A stretch of 64,000 bases of DNA, taken from positions 129,001 to 193,000 of the forward strand of contig NC_088305.1 of NCBI RefSeq assembly GCF_032854445.1. Reading direction: 5' to 3'. Positions 1-13,200 of this stretch are shown here, piece by piece. The number at the start of each line of letters is the position of its first letter. Position 1 is the first letter of the stretch. Origin of the DNA: Liolophura sinensis. Lineage: Eukaryota > Mollusca > Polyplacophora > Chitonida > Chitonidae. The position numbers were made by a program, and so were the translations under genes. Under the pieces are notes generated by a model. The model worked only from the letters and a program-made list of their open reading frames with translations, was not told the origin of the DNA and searched no databases.

Positions 1-612
1 TATAAGGGAACTGAGGATATTTTGAGATCTTGACCCCAGGTGATAAACTACAAGGGAACCGAGGAGATTATGAGATCAGAACCCAAGAACATAAACTATA
101 GAGTAACTGAGGAGATTATGATATGTGAACCAAAGGTAATAAACCACATGTTAACTGAGGAGATTATGAGATCTGAACCCGAGGTGATAGACTGCAAGGG
201 AACTGAGGAGATTATGAGATCTGAACCCAAGCTGATAATCGTAATGGTAACTGACGGGAGTATGAGATCTAAACCCCAGGTGATAAACAGCAGGGGAACT
301 GAGGAGATTATGAGATCTGAACCCAAGGTGATAAACTACAAGGGAACTGAGGAGATTATGAGGTCTGAACCCGAGGTGATAAACCACAGGATAACTGAGG
401 AGATTATGAAATCTGAACCCGAGGTGATTAACTACAAGGTAACTGAGGAGATTGTGAGATCTGAATCCGAAGTGATGATCTACAGGTTAACTGAGGAGAT
501 TATGAGATCTGAACCCGATGTGATAAACTACAAGGGAACTGAGGAGATTATGAGATCTGAACCCGAGGTGATAAACTACAGGTTAACTGAGGAGATTATG
601 AAATCTTTGCCG
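1..612. repeat. 48-bp tandem array (about 12.5 copies), cut by window edge
   Basis: Each unit contains aactgaggagattatgagat followed by a variable 28-bp part. The unit is 16 codons long, so the plus frame stays open from 40 to 615 with a repeating core EEIMRSEP. An in-frame TGA lies in the first visible unit at 31-33, changes between units are not biased to silent positions, and there is no splice site or start context. I read it as a non-coding minisatellite. A repetitive coding exon remains possible because the left end is outside the window. Confidence 0.85.
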
Positions 613-860
613 TAGGTTATCAAACCGTTTTCTGTAGAACGTTGAGATTAAATGGAGAATAAGCACTTATACATCATTTGGTGCGTACTCAGAAGAGTTT
701 TGTAAACTCCACATGAAAGAACATCCCCTTGTTTGTTTCTACATATATCTATATATTCTACAAACTGAACTGTAAAACTGTCTCCTGAACTGTGTTATGA
801 ATATTAAACACTGTTTAAAAGCGGCTTAAAAGCGCTAGGGTTATGTATACCTGAAATCCT
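613..860. other. A+T-rich spacer, nothing recognised
   Basis: Single-copy-looking DNA between two arrays. I see no open frame with coding character, no splice-site pair and no repeat structure. Confidence 0.5.
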
Positions 861-1515
861 GAGCACTGTATGTGTACACCTCATAGTCCTAACATCTGCC
901 AGAGCACCATATGTGTAGATCTTTTTCTCCTAACAGCTGCCAGCCCAGTATGTGTACACTTCATTGTCCTAACAGCTGCCAGTCAAGTATGTGTACACTT
1001 CATTGTCCTAACAGCTGCCAGAGCACTGTGTGTGTAGATCTTTTTCTCCTAACAGCTGCCAGCCCAGTGTCTGTACACTTCATTGTCCTAACAGCTGCCA
1101 GACCAGTATGTGTACACCTTATTGTCCTACCAGCTGCCAGTCCAGTATGTGTACACCTCATTGTCCTAACAGCTGCCAATCCAGTATGTGTACACCTCAT
1201 TGTCCTAACAGCTGCCAGAGCACTGTATGTGTAGATTGTATTGTCCTAACAGCTGCCAGTCCAGTATGTGTATACCTCATTGTCCTACCAGCTGCATGTC
1301 CAGTATGTGTACACCTCATTGTCCTAACAGCTGCCAGTCCAGTATGTGTACAGTCTCATTGTCATAACAGTTGCCAGTCCAGTATGTGTATACCTCATTG
1401 TCCTACCAGCTGCATGTCCAGTATGTGTACACGTCATTGTCCTAACAGCTGCACGTCCAGTATGTGTACACTTTATTGTCCTAACAGCTGCCAGTCCATT
1501 GTGCATTCCAGATTT
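861..1515. repeat. 39-bp tandem array (about 16 copies)
   Basis: The unit contains ccagtatgtgtacacctcat followed by tgtcctaacagctg. Start-to-start spacing of clear copies (979, 1018) is 39 bp. Two subtypes alternate: the common form, and a form with gcactgtgtgtgtagatc and tttttctcc. The period is 13 codons, so several frames stay open on both strands (for example 1030-1545 plus), which is a by-product. I see no sign of a gene. Confidence 0.9.
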
Positions 1516-3141
1516 AGCTGGCTTCTAAGCTTTAGCTGTACTTGAGTGGCACAAACTGACTACAGCACTCGGTAAGCAATGTTCTCTACTACACGCACAT
1601 GGGTAGACGTAAGCGATAACATAAAATGGGCAAATTCCTGGCAGCATTCTGCGCAGCGTGCAGCAAATCGTACAAAGCCGTCTACAAAAACAATGTCTAA
1701 AGAGTGACGAAAAGTTATGTAACTCCAGAGTCGAGAAAGAGGCTAACGCTGAGAAACTACTAAAATTATGACTAAAATTATTGTAGTCAGTCGGGATAAC
1801 CTGCATTTGTGTCCCTTTCTACGGAACTTCATACGTTTGGGAAATGTCCACTTGCTGCGTAGTCCTTTTAAACCTTTTAGATATCTAAGATATTTCTGAT
1901 ATGAAATATCAGACTCCGTGTTTATCCTTGTCTTATTTATTTAGATTCACAATTTAGATTTCTTTAAATCTGTTAATGTATAACTCCTGTTTTTCTATAG
2001 CTTTATATAAGAATGGATTTATTACCAACTTTTCCACAAACGACCGTTTGTAGGAACTCAATAAGAACCTGAACCAACACTTCAACATTGAGAGATTTAG
2101 CAAGAGATTAAAGATGCGTGAGTTGGGATAATTTCCACGCAGATAAAGCTCACAATAGACCTTAAAAGGGATACTATGGAACCGGACGATTACATTTATT
2201 ATGCACAAAATGAATTCATCAACTTGGGCACAATATTAAAATATTACATAAATATTAAAGTGTTATTTGCAATCACACCGATTACGAAACAGACATTCGT
2301 ATGCTAGCTGTCAACCATAATTGACGTTCCCGATCAATAATCCAATACCAATGCCCAAACCAACGTCAAACACACACGACCGATTCATTCTAACAGAATC
2401 AGTCAAATGATGGCTTCAATGAAGCTGAAAATACATAAGAAATGTCATGCATTGGCAAATACTGTTTAACAAGTTGTCGATAATCACCAAAACTCTCACA
2501 GCAACTGGCATCGAACTATTTGATAACAGAACGGCAAATAACTAACTGACTTCACTGGCATTTCTAAATAGCTCTCTTCGGCCTAAATTAGGCAATTAAG
2601 TTTAGAAATGATTTTTTCAGTCAAATTGGCAATTTGGTCCGAAACCAAGTGGATGTCATACCAACAACTGAATCAGCTATCAAAGACAGAGAAGATCTTA
2701 ATCAGCCAACTGGCGCTGAGAAAAGCAATTCCCCACATACCGCTGCTTTATGGCTTCCAAACCTAATGGTTAGCAGTTCTGCAGCTGTTTCAGAAAACAT
2801 ACGAAAGTTGTTATGAACGGTGTAATTACGGACCGTACTTGGTTAAACTTGGATTTCCAGCTGACGAATCGGTGAGTTTAATAGGGAATCTCTCTGACTA
2901 AAGTAACTCTTGTAGTCTTTTCATCATTCCAACTTTTCTGTTGACGATTTGTAGGCTAATTGGATAGGTAGCAGGCCTACTAAACTAACGTAAAAACAAG
3001 GCCTATTTCGGCTAGGTCCGCCATTGCGCGAGAAATAGTACGCCCTTTAGTCTTCAGGACAACACAAAAGTTGGTTAAATTGGGAACGAGCAAATTCCCA
3101 GTAGCTGCCCAATGCCCAAATAAGCGCTAAAATACGGGCCA
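1516..3141. other. Single-copy-looking DNA, no gene recognised
   Basis: The longest non-repeat frames are 84-93 codons on minus (1954-2208, 1525-1806) and 60 codons on plus (2634-2816). None shows a motif I recognise or flanking splice sites. A perfect 7-bp hairpin (acaaacg, 2-base loop, cgtttgt) sits at 2036-2051 inside the 1954-2208 frame. Nothing else stands out. Confidence 0.4.
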
Positions 3142-3202
3142 AATATATATACATACATAAATATATATACATACATAAATATATATACATACATAAATAT
3201 AC
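3142..3202. repeat. 18-bp A+T-rich microarray (about 3.4 copies)
   Basis: The unit is atatatatacatacataa, repeated head to tail with almost no divergence. Confidence 0.9.
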
Positions 3203-3409
3203 ATTTTATCACAATTCACGGGAAGGTCTAGGCTCCTGAAAGGTCAGCCTGCCTAGGATGAGTTACCACATTAGCCGAAAAGGCGAGGAGTAAAGCTTCA
3301 AGCATTGGGTAATTTTTCTGCGCACCTGCGGAATTACGGAAGCACGTGCGTTTATTTCAAGAAAAGTAATCCGCAATGTCCTTCATTGTGATAAATTGGT
3401 TATACCTGC
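3203..3409. other. Short unique spacer
   Basis: No feature recognised between the 18-bp and 49-bp arrays. Confidence 0.4.
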
Positions 3410-6400
3410 GTGTTCACCTTCCTGACTACATACCAGGCGGTGTATCTATTCAGCATGCTGGTATCACTTCCTGGCTACATACCAGGCTGTGTATCCACTC
3501 AACATGCTGGTATCACTTCCTGAGAAAACACCAGGCCGTGTATCCACTCAGCATGCTGGTATCACTTCCTGACTACATACCAGGCCATGTATCTACTCAG
3601 CATGCTGGTATCACTTCCTGAGTAAACACAAGGCCGTGTATCTACTCAACATGCCGGTCTCACTTCCTGACTACATACCAGACCCTGTATCCACTCAACA
3701 TGCTGGTATCACTTCCTGACTACATACCAGGCCGTATATCAACTTAACATGATGGTATCACTTCCTGACTACATACCAGGCCGTGTATCCACTCAACATG
3801 CTGGTATCACTTCCTGAGTAAACACAAGGCCGTGTATCTACTCAGCATGCTGGTATCACTTCCTGACTACATACCAGGCCGTGTATCCACTCAACATGCT
3901 GGTATCACTTCCTGAGTAAACACAAGGCCGTGTATCTACTCAGCATGCTGGTATCACTTCCTGACTACATACCAGGCCGTGTATCCACTCAATATGCTGG
4001 TATCACTTCCTGACTACCTACCAGGCGGTGCATCTATTCAGTATGCTGGTATCACTTCCTGACTACATACCAGGCCGTGTATCCACTCAATATGCTGGTA
4101 TCACTTCCTGACTATATACCAGGCGGTGTATCTACTCAGCATGCTGGTATCACTTCCTGAGTAAAAACCAGGCCGTGTATCCACTCAACATGCTGGTATC
4201 ACTTCCTGACTACATACCAGGCCGTGTATCCACTCAACATGCTGGTATCACTTCCTGACTACATACCAGGCGGTGTATCCACTTAACATGCTGGTATCAC
4301 TTCCTGAGAAAACACAAGGCCGTGTATCGACTCAGCATGCTGGTATCACTTCCTGACTACATACCAGGCCGTGTATCTACTCAGCATGCTGGTATCACTT
4401 CCAGACTACATTCTAGGCCGTGTATCGACTCAGCATGCTGGTATCACTTCTTGACTACATACCAGGTCGTGTATCCACTCAACATGCTGGTATCACTTCC
4501 TGAGTAAACACAAGGCCGTGTATCTACTCAGCATGCAGATATCACTTTCTGACTACATACCAGGCCGTGTATCTACTCAGCATGCTGGTATCACTTCCTG
4601 ACTACATACCAGGCGGTGTATCTACTCAGCATGCTGGTATCACTTCCTGAGTAAACACCAGGCCGTGTATCCACTCAACATGCTGGTATCACTTCCAGAC
4701 TACATACCAGGCCGCGTATCCATTCAACATGCTGGTATCACTTCCTGACTACATACCAGGCCGTGTATCCACTCAACATGATGGTATCACTTCCTGAGTA
4801 AACACCAGACCGTGTATCTACTCAACATGCCGGTCTGACTTCCTGACTACATACCAGACCGTGTATCCACTCAACATGCTGGTATCACTTCCTGACTACA
4901 TACCAGGACGTGTATCCACTTAACATGCTGGTATCACTTCCTGAGAAAACACCAGGCCATGTATCCACTCAGCATGCTGGTATCACTTCCTGGCTACATA
5001 CCAGGCTGTGTATCCACTTAACATGCTGGTATCACTTCCTGAGAAAATACCAGACCGTGTACCAACTCAACATGCTGGTCTCACTTCCTGACTACATACC
5101 AGGCCGTGTATCTACTCAGCATGCTGGTATCACTTCCTGACTACATACCAGGCCGTGAATCCACTCAACATGCTGGTATCACTTCCTGAGTAATAACAAG
5201 GCCGTGTATCCACTCAGCATGCTGGTATCACTTCCTGACTACATACCAGGCCGTGTATCTACTCAGCGTGCTGGTGTCACTTCCTGAGTAAACACCAGGC
5301 CGTGTATCCACTCAACATGCTGGTATCACTTCCTGACTACATACCAGGCCGTGTATCCACTCAATATGCTGGTATCACTTCCTGACTACATACCAGGCGG
5401 TGTATCTACTCAGCGTGCTGGTGTCACTTCCTGAGTAAACACCAGGCCGTGTATCCACTCAACATGCTGGTATCACTTCCTGACTACATACCAGGCCGTG
5501 TATCCACTCAACATGCTGGTATCACTTCCTGAGTAAACACCAGACCGTGTATCTACTCAACATGCCGGTCTCACTTCCTGACTACATACCAGACCGTGTA
5601 TCCACTCAACATGCTGGTATCACTTCCTGGCTACATACCAGGCCGTGTATCCACTTAACATGCTGGTATCACTTCCTGAGAAAACACAAGGCCGTGTATC
5701 CACTCAGCATGCTGGTATCACTTCCTGACTACATATCAGGCCGTGTATCTACTCAGCATGCTGGTATCCCTTCCGGACTATATTCTAGGCCGTGTATCTA
5801 CTAAGCATGCTGGTATCACTTCCTGAGTAAACACAAGGCCGTGTATCTACTCAGCATGCTGGTATCATTTCCTGACTACATACCAAGCCGTGTATCCACT
5901 CAATATGCTGGTATCACTTCCTGACTACATACCAGGCGGTGTATCTACTCAGCGTGCTGGTGTCACTTCCTGAGTAAACACCAGGCCGTGTATCCACTCA
6001 ACATGCTGGTATCACTTCCTGACTACATACCAGGCCGTGTATCCACTCAACATGCTGGTATCACTTCCTGAGTAAACACCAGACCGTGTATCTACTCAAC
6101 ATGCCGGTCTCACTTCCTGACTACATACCAGACCGTGTATCCACTCAACATGCTGGTATCACTTCCTGCCTACATACCAGGCCGTGTATCCACTTAACAT
6201 GCTGGTATCACTTCCTGAGAAAACACAAGGCCGTGTATCCACTCAACATGCTGGTATCACTTCCTGACTACATACCAGGCCGTGTATCCACTCAACATGC
6301 TGGTATCACTTCCTGAGTAAACACCAGACCGTGTATCTACTCAACATGCCGGTCTCACTTCCTGACTACATACCAGACCGTGTATCCACTCAACATGCTG

Positions 6401-7733
6401 GTATCACTTCCTGCCTACATACCAGGCCGTGTATCCACTTAACATGCTGGTATCACTTCCTGAGAAAACACAAGGCCGTGTATCCACTCAGCATGCTGGT
6501 ATCACTTCCTGACTACATATCAGGCCGTGTATCTACTCAACATGCTGGTATCACTTCCTGACTACATTCTAGGCCGTGTATCGACTCAGCATGCTGGTAT
6601 CACTTCCTGACTACATACCAGGTCGTGTATCCACTCAACATGCTGGTATCACTTCCTGAGTAAACACAAGGCCATGTATCTACTCAGCATACTGGTATCA
6701 CTTCCTGACTACATACCAGGCCGTGTATCCACTCAACATGCTGGTATCACTTCCTGAGTAAACACAAGGGCGTGTATCTACTCAGCATGCTGGTATCACT
6801 TCCTGAGTAAACACAAGGCCGTGTATCTACTCAACATGCTGGTATCACTTCCTGACTACATACCAGACCGTGTATCCACTCAACATGCTGGTATCACTTT
6901 CTGAGAAAACACCAGGCCGTGTATCCACTCAACATGCCGGTCTCACTTCCTGACTACATACCAGGCCGTGTATCCACTCAATATGCTGGTGTCACTTCCT
7001 GACTACACAGCAGGCGGTGTATCTACTCAGCATGCTGGTATCACTTCCTGAGTAAACACAAGGCCGTGTATCTACTCAGCATGCTGGTATCACTTCCTGA
7101 CTACATACCAGGCGGTGTATTTACTAAGCATGCTGGTATCTCTTCCTGAGTAAACACAAGGCCGTGTATCTACTCAGCATGCTGGTATCACTTCCTGACT
7201 ACATACCAGGCCATGTATCTACTCAACATGCTGGTATCACTTCCTGACTACATTCTAGGCCGTGTATCTACTCAGCATGCTGGTATCACTTCCTGAGTAA
7301 ACGCAAGGCCGTGTATCTACTCAGCTTGCTGGTATCACTTCCTGACTACATACCAGGCTATGTATCTACTCAATATGCTGGTATCACTTCCTGACTACAT
7401 ACCAGGCTGTGTATCCACTCAACATGCTAGTATTACGTCCTGAGTAAACACAAGGCCGTGTATCCACTCAACATGCTGGTCTCACTTCCAGACTACAAAC
7501 CAGGCCGTGTATCGACTCAGCATGCTGGTATCACTTCCAGACTACCTACCAGGCTGTGTATCCACTTAACATGCTGGTATCACTTCCAGACTACATACCA
7601 GGCCGTGTATCCACCCAACATGTTGGTATCACTCCCGGACTACATACCAAGCCGTGTATCCACTCAACATGTTACTATCACGTCCTGGCTAAACACCAGG
7701 CCGTGTATCCACCCAACATACTGGTATCACTTA
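3410..7733. repeat. 49-bp tandem array (about 88 copies)
   Basis: The unit contains ccactcaacatgctggtatc, then acttcctgactacatacc, then aggccgtgtat. Two main subtypes are interspersed: one with gactacataccagg, the other with gagtaaacacaagg, which brings in a TAA. The period is not a multiple of 3, so frames rotate and the open frames of 60-103 codons here are accidental. A five-unit block (245 bp) starting near 5,535 recurs at +539 bp (11 units) and again 245 bp later, so larger segments were copied as blocks. In the main subtype each unit carries ataccag and ctggtat arms about 21 nt apart, and units ending in cagcatgctg contain a perfect 10-bp palindrome. Confidence 0.95.
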
Positions 7734-8150
7734 TTATATACTGCTTTAGACCCATCGATGGATCATTGATAATAGTTAAAAAATCAAAAACACCAGCTCC
7801 GTTTTAAATAATTGTGACAATTATTCTGGCAAGAAAGTTGAAAGGTTATTTAGGTGGTGATGCCTCGGTTTCTTCATCATTATTAAACAATATATTGTTT
7901 ACTTTTGTCAGTTACAATAATCCAAAAAGCAAGCGCTCTCATACTTCACCCTCTCCTACCATCGTCCACTTCTGTGTGTTACCTCGTCACAAACCAGACG
8001 TACAAGAGACGTTGAGATAACCGTGAACTAACTCAGAGAAACAAGTTATGTGTGTATATGACTCGATGTGCATTGCCATAGATATCATCATTTATTGGGT
8101 TTCATAAAAACGAACTCGTGACGAGTAAGCAATTTCCGATCTGCATCAAT
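7734..8150. other. Unique spacer, no gene recognised
   Basis: A 68-codon plus frame (7814-8020) has no recognisable motif, no signal peptide and no splice sites. I do not call it. Confidence 0.4.
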
Positions 8151-9935
8151 CGTGGCAGACAACAAAAGTGATTGTGTATATGAGGGGGTTATACCCTAGT
8201 GTACGGTGGCACACAACGCCAGTGATGTTGTATAAGAGGGAGTTACACTCCAGTGTACAGTGGCAGACAACAGTAGTGATGATGTATATGAGGGAATTAC
8301 ACTCCAATGTACAATGGCAGTCAACGGCAGTGATAGTGTATATGAGGGAGTTATAGTTGAGCGTACAATGCCAGACAACGGCGGTGACTGTGAATAAGAG
8401 GGAATTACACTTGAGTGTACAGTGGCAGACAACGGCAGTGATGGTGTATACGACGGAGTTACGCTCCAGTGTACAGTGGTAGTGAACGGCAGTAATGGTG
8501 TATATGAGGGAGTTATAGTTGGGTGTACAGTGGTAGACAACGGCAGTGATGGTGCATATGAGGGAGTTATAGTCCAGCGTACAATGCCAGACAACGGCGG
8601 TGACTGTGTATAAGAGGGAATTACACTTGAGTGTACAGTGGCAGACAACGGCAGTGATGGTGTGTACGAGGGAGTTACACTCCAGTGTACAGTACCAGAC
8701 AACGGCACTGATGGTGTATATGAGGTAGTTACACTCCAGTGTACAGTGGCAGACAATGACTGTGATGTTGTATATGAGGTAGTTACCCTTGAGTGTACAT
8801 TGGCAGAAAAGGCAGTGAGAGTGTATATGAGGGAGTTACACTCCATTGTACAGTGGCAGACAACGGCAGTGTTGGTGTATATGAGGGAGTTACACTCCAG
8901 TGTACAGTGTTAGTCAACGGCAGTGATGGTGTATATGAGGGAGGTACACTCCAGTGTACAGTGGCAGACAATGGCAGTGATACTGTATATCAGGGAGTTA
9001 CACTCCAGTGTACAGTGGCAGACAACGGCAGTGATGGTGTATATGAGGGAGTTACACTCCAGTGTACAGTGGCAGACAATGACTGTGATGGTGTATATGA
9101 GGGAGTCACACTCCAGTGTACAGTGGCAGACAATGACTGTGATGGTGTATATGAGGAAGTTACACTCCAGTGTACAGTGGCAGACAATGACTGTGATGGT
9201 GTATATGAGGAACTTACACTCAAGTGTATAGTGGCAGACAGCGGTAGTGATGGTGTATATGAGGAAGTTACACTCCAGTGTACAGTGGCAGACAATGACT
9301 GTGATGGTGTATATGATTAAGTTACACTCAAGTGTATAGTGGCAGACAATGACTGTGATGGTGTATATGAGGGAGTTACACTCCAGTGTACAGTGGCAGA
9401 CAACGGCAGTGATGGTGTATATGAGGGAATTAAACTCCAGTGTACAGTGGCAGACAATGACTGATGGTGTATATGAGGAAGTTACACTCCAGTGTACAGT
9501 GGCAGACAACGGGAGTGATGGTGTATATGAGGGAGTTACCCTCCAGTGTACAGTGGCAGACATTGACTTTGATGGTGTATATGAGGGAGTTACACTCCAG
9601 TGTACAGTGGCAGACAATGACTGTGATGGTGTATATGAGGAAGTTACACTCCAGTGTATAGTGGCAGACAACGGTAGTGATGGTGTATATGAGTAAGTTA
9701 CACTCTAGTGTACAGTGGCAGACAATGACTGTAATGGTGTATATGAGTAAGTTACACTCCAGTGTACAGTGGCACACAACGGCAGTGATGGTGTATGTGA
9801 GGGAGGTACACTCCAGTGTACAGTGGCAGACAAAGGTAGTGATAGTGTATATGAGGGATTTACACTCCAGTGTACAGTACCAGTCAACGGCAGTGATGGT
9901 GTATGTGAGGCAGTTACACTCCAGTGTACACGTAC
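8151..9935. repeat. 54-bp tandem array (about 33 copies)
   Basis: The unit contains gtgtatatgagggagttaca, then ctccagtgtacagtggcag, then acaacggcagtgatg. Subtypes differ mainly at caacggcagtgatg versus caatgactgtgatg. The unit is 18 codons, so frames are open on both strands (for example 8793-9320 plus with VYEGVTLQCTVADNGSDG, and 8910-9671 minus). Single-unit stops (near 9,318 and 9,693) and a 2-bp deletion near 9,463 break the plus frame without compensation. This is what a non-coding array would show. Confidence 0.95.
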
Positions 9936-10435
9936 AAGCAAGTCAATCACCGCTTATATCTTGTAATGTCACATGTGGAAACATTTTTATTTTAACATAT
10001 GTTTATGAAAAACTCAAAATTATTTTTGTAAAAAAAGAAATATGCACGATATATATAAATCTATGAGTATTTAAGACTGGCCTAATTATGTGCATGTGTA
10101 TGGTACAGAAACACATGTACTTGGGGCAAGCGTGGAAATCGTTTTCTGTTTCTGAAAATGTATGAAGTGTCTTATATAACAGCCCTGTGTTCCTCCAGGG
10201 CACCCTATTTGACGGTTTTTGAAAATGGAAAGGAGAAAGAAGATTGCATAATTTTCATAATCCGAAAAATAAAGCATTCTCATTGAAGCACGTCTGTATC
10301 AACTTAAGTCATTGCTAAAGTGTGTTGAGTTGATTACTGAAATAATGTGTGGGAAATTTCACAACGATTGGGCAAATGTCTTGGTAAATGTCAAACACAC
10401 TTTTGGAGGAAACTTACTTTTGAGGCGCTGTTTAT
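9936..10435. other. A+T-rich unique DNA, no gene recognised
   Basis: Open frames on minus (10003-10203 and 10086-10283) lack motifs and splice context. No repeat structure was seen. Confidence 0.4.
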
Positions 10436-10560
10436 AAGTGAATATTTCACTTATAGGACGGCTACAAGCATTATGGTGGGAGGAACCCTGGAAGAGCCCC
10501 GGGGAAACCCACGACCAGCAGGCTGCTGTAGTGCATCTGACAAGTCGACTGAGGCACCAT
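10436..10560 (-). mobile_element. Degraded SINE fragment
   Basis: Matches the core shared by other copies in the window: gaatatttcacttataggac, then gcattatggtgggagg, then a variant of the gccccggggaaacccacgacc box. The A-rich tail and tRNA-like head are missing or too eroded to see. Orientation is from comparison with the complete copies near 21.6 kb and 42.4 kb. Confidence 0.75.
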
Positions 10561-10564
10561 GTTA

Positions 10565-10735
10565 TTATAGAACCGGATAACAAAAGTGATGCTCGCACCA
10601 GAGTCATTATTGGAATGACTTAAAACAAATGTGATGCTAGCAAAATCGTCATCATTGGAACAACTAAAAACGAATTTAATGCTGAATTTTGTGAAATGAA
10701 AACGCTATCATTGGAAAACTAAATAACAAATAACG
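10565..10735. repeat. Three imperfect direct copies of about 55 bp
   Basis: Segments with gtgatgct..., then tcat(t/c)attggaa, then (a)acta/actt aaa recur three times with many differences. Probably an old, eroded tandem duplication. Confidence 0.45.
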
Positions 10736-10865
10736 AATCTAGTCAAACTCCTCGCCTGTGACGCCCTACGCTCGCTAATGTGTACATCAATATCACCACT
10801 AGAGAAGCTCAACCATTATATTCTGTGCGACGAATATAGGCTTGACATCTCCTCGTCACTATTTT

Positions 10866-12268
10866 CCTCGATGCACATTGACTTGGCTTTGTCTTATCAA
10901 TACCGTCCTCGATGCACATACACTTGGCTTTGTCTCATCAATTCTGTCCTCGACGCACATACACTTGGCTTTGTCTCATCAATACTGTCCTCGACTCACA
11001 TAGACTTGGCTTTGTCTCATCAATACTGTCCTCGACGCACACAGACTTTGCTTTGTCTCATCAATACTGTCCTCGACTCACACAGACTTGGCTTCGTCTT
11101 ATCAATTCTGTCCTCGACGCACATACACTTGGCTTTGTCTTATCAATTCTGTCCTCGACGCACATACACTTGGCTTTGTCTCATCAATACTGTCCTCGAC
11201 GCACATACACTTGGCTTTGTCTTATCAATTCTGTCCTCGACGCACATACACTTGGCTTTGTCTTATCAATTCTGTCCTCGACGCACATACACTTGGCTTT
11301 GTCTTATCAATTCTGTCCTCGACGCACATACACTTGGCTTCGTCTTATCAATTCTGTCCTCGACTCACATAGACTTGGCTTTGTCTTATCAGTACCGTCC
11401 TCGACGCTCATACACTTGGCTTCGTCTTATCAATTCTGTCCTCGACTCACACAGACTTGGCTTCGTCTTATCAATACCGTCCTCGACGCACATACACTTG
11501 GCTTTGTCTCATCAATACTGTCCTCGACGCACATACACTTGGCTTTGTCTCATCAATACTGTCCTCGACTCACATAGACTTGGCTTTGTCTCATCAATAC
11601 TGTCCTCGACGCACACAGACTTTGCTTTGTCTCATCAATACTGTCCTCGACTCACACAGACTTGGCTTTGTCTTATCAATACCGTCCTCGACGCACATAC
11701 ACTTGGCTTTGTCTCATCAATACTGTCCTCGACGCACATACACTTGGCTTTGTCTCATCAATACTGTCCTCGACTGACATAGACTTGGCTTTGTCTTATC
11801 AGTACCGTCCTCGACTCACATAGACTTGGCTTTGTCTCATCAATTCTGTCCTTGACGCACATACACTTGGCTTTGTCTCATCAATACTGTCCTCGACTCA
11901 CATAGACTTGGCTTTGTCTCATCAATACTGTCCTTGACACACATAGACTTGTTTTTGCTTCATCATTACTGTCATTGACCTACATAGACTTGGCTTTGTC
12001 TCATCAATTCTGTCCTTGACGCACATAGACTTGTTTTTGCTTCATCATTACTGTCATTGACGCACATAGACTTGGCTTTGTCTCATCAATACTGTCCTCG
12101 ACTCACACAGACTTTGCTTTGTCTCATCAATACTGTCCTCGACTCACATAGACTTGGCTTTGTCTCATCAATTCTGTCCTTGACGCACATAGACTTGTTT
12201 TTGCTTCATCATTACTGTCATTGACGCACATAGACTTAGCTTTGTCTCATCAATACTGTCCTCGAGCC
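10866..12268. repeat. 41-bp tandem array (about 34 copies)
   Basis: The unit contains cctcgacgcacatacacttg, then gctttgtctcatcaatactgt. Copies start 41 bp apart (10866, 10907, 10948). A three-unit motif including the rare cgcacacagactttgc recurs exactly 574 bp (14 units) further on, at 11031 and 11605. None of the three rotating frames holds a stop in the common unit, which explains the 334-codon open frame at 10778-11782. I do not call a protein. Confidence 0.95.
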
Positions 12269-13107
12269 CAACTATAGTCAGGTTTCATCAAATGAAACTG
12301 TTTTAGATGACCGCAGAAATTATATTGTACATACTTTAGATGAAGAGAATGAATATGTATCAAATAATAATAGAAACAAATCATGAGACAGAATTTGTAT
12401 GCTTCCGTGACTCCACTGACCATGGCATTATTCAAGATTAACCAAATGTAGCTGTCGTAGCTATGTAAGGCGAACGTAGAGAGCGACGCATGTGCTCTAA
12501 GGACTATGAATTCAGTGGTAACTATTTGCCTGCTAGTATGGTTTATCTGACACGAAGTGAACATCAGTGGAATGATGGAACAATGGAACTTAAACACGAG
12601 AAATCATGCAATCGGGACAACGGATTGTGTGTTGGAGTGACGAGAACAGCCAGGTCGCTCGATCATCCGTCGGTGAAACTTTTGTCAAAAATTCAAACGC
12701 GACTACAATTAAAAAGTTTTTCTCTTGGAAATATAGAATTTGTACGCTGATTTTGCGCTGCAGCACAGTGTACCGGCCACAATTTGAGCTCTTTCCTGTT
12801 CTTAGTTTCGCTTTTTAAGAGCTTGCAATTGATGATTAAAATCTTCAGGCGCCGAAAAGTCAACAACATAATAATCCGATACAATAGCAGAATACACTCC
12901 ATCACCATTTTCTGTTAATTCTTCTTCTCTGATTTTCTGATTAATTTTTTCGGATAAAAAAAATCAGTCCATGTGTTAAAGGTGAACATAAAGTTAAATG
13001 TATAATGTGTCCCAAACGGAAAAGCAAAAGAGAACCGTGTCCATTAATACCACAAATCAGGAGTTTTTAACAAAAGTTTCTGCGAATGCAATTTTTTTCT
13101 ACGGTGA
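12269..13107. other. Unique DNA with one dispersed-repeat fragment
   Basis: Small frames (12490-12750 plus, 12606-12818 plus, 12250-12597 minus) have no motif I recognise. The only structure is the dispersed-repeat copy at about 12,430-12,517. Confidence 0.4.
12430..12517 (-). repeat. Dispersed 'catgcg' repeat, copy 1 of 4
   Basis: Read on minus: ccttagagcacatgcgtcgc, then tctctacgttcgccttacat. This aligns base for base, with scattered differences, to segments at 51,039, 55,105 and 55,500 (minus). Family unknown. Shared length is about 80-150 bp. Confidence 0.55.
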
Positions 13108-13200
13108 GTTTTTATTTATTTTTTTATTTCATTGCTGCTTTACGCCATACTCAAGAATATTTCACCAGATCTTCCCACTCACGGCCGGAGCGATGAGTTT
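13108..13200 (-). mobile_element. SINE relic with internal deletion
   Basis: Starts with the T-rich complement of the A-rich tail, then ctttacgccatactcaagaa and tatttcacc. It jumps straight to cttcccactcacggccggag, so the central core has been lost. Confidence 0.75.

Noticed and set aside
3410-7733. CRISPR array or centromeric satellite
   Set aside because: Units are head to tail with no unique spacers, so not CRISPR. The length is modest and the array is flanked by ordinary DNA, so nothing points to a centromere.
10778-11782. 334-codon plus frame as a gene
   Set aside because: It is the 41-bp array read through three rotating frames. No start or splice context and no non-repetitive part.
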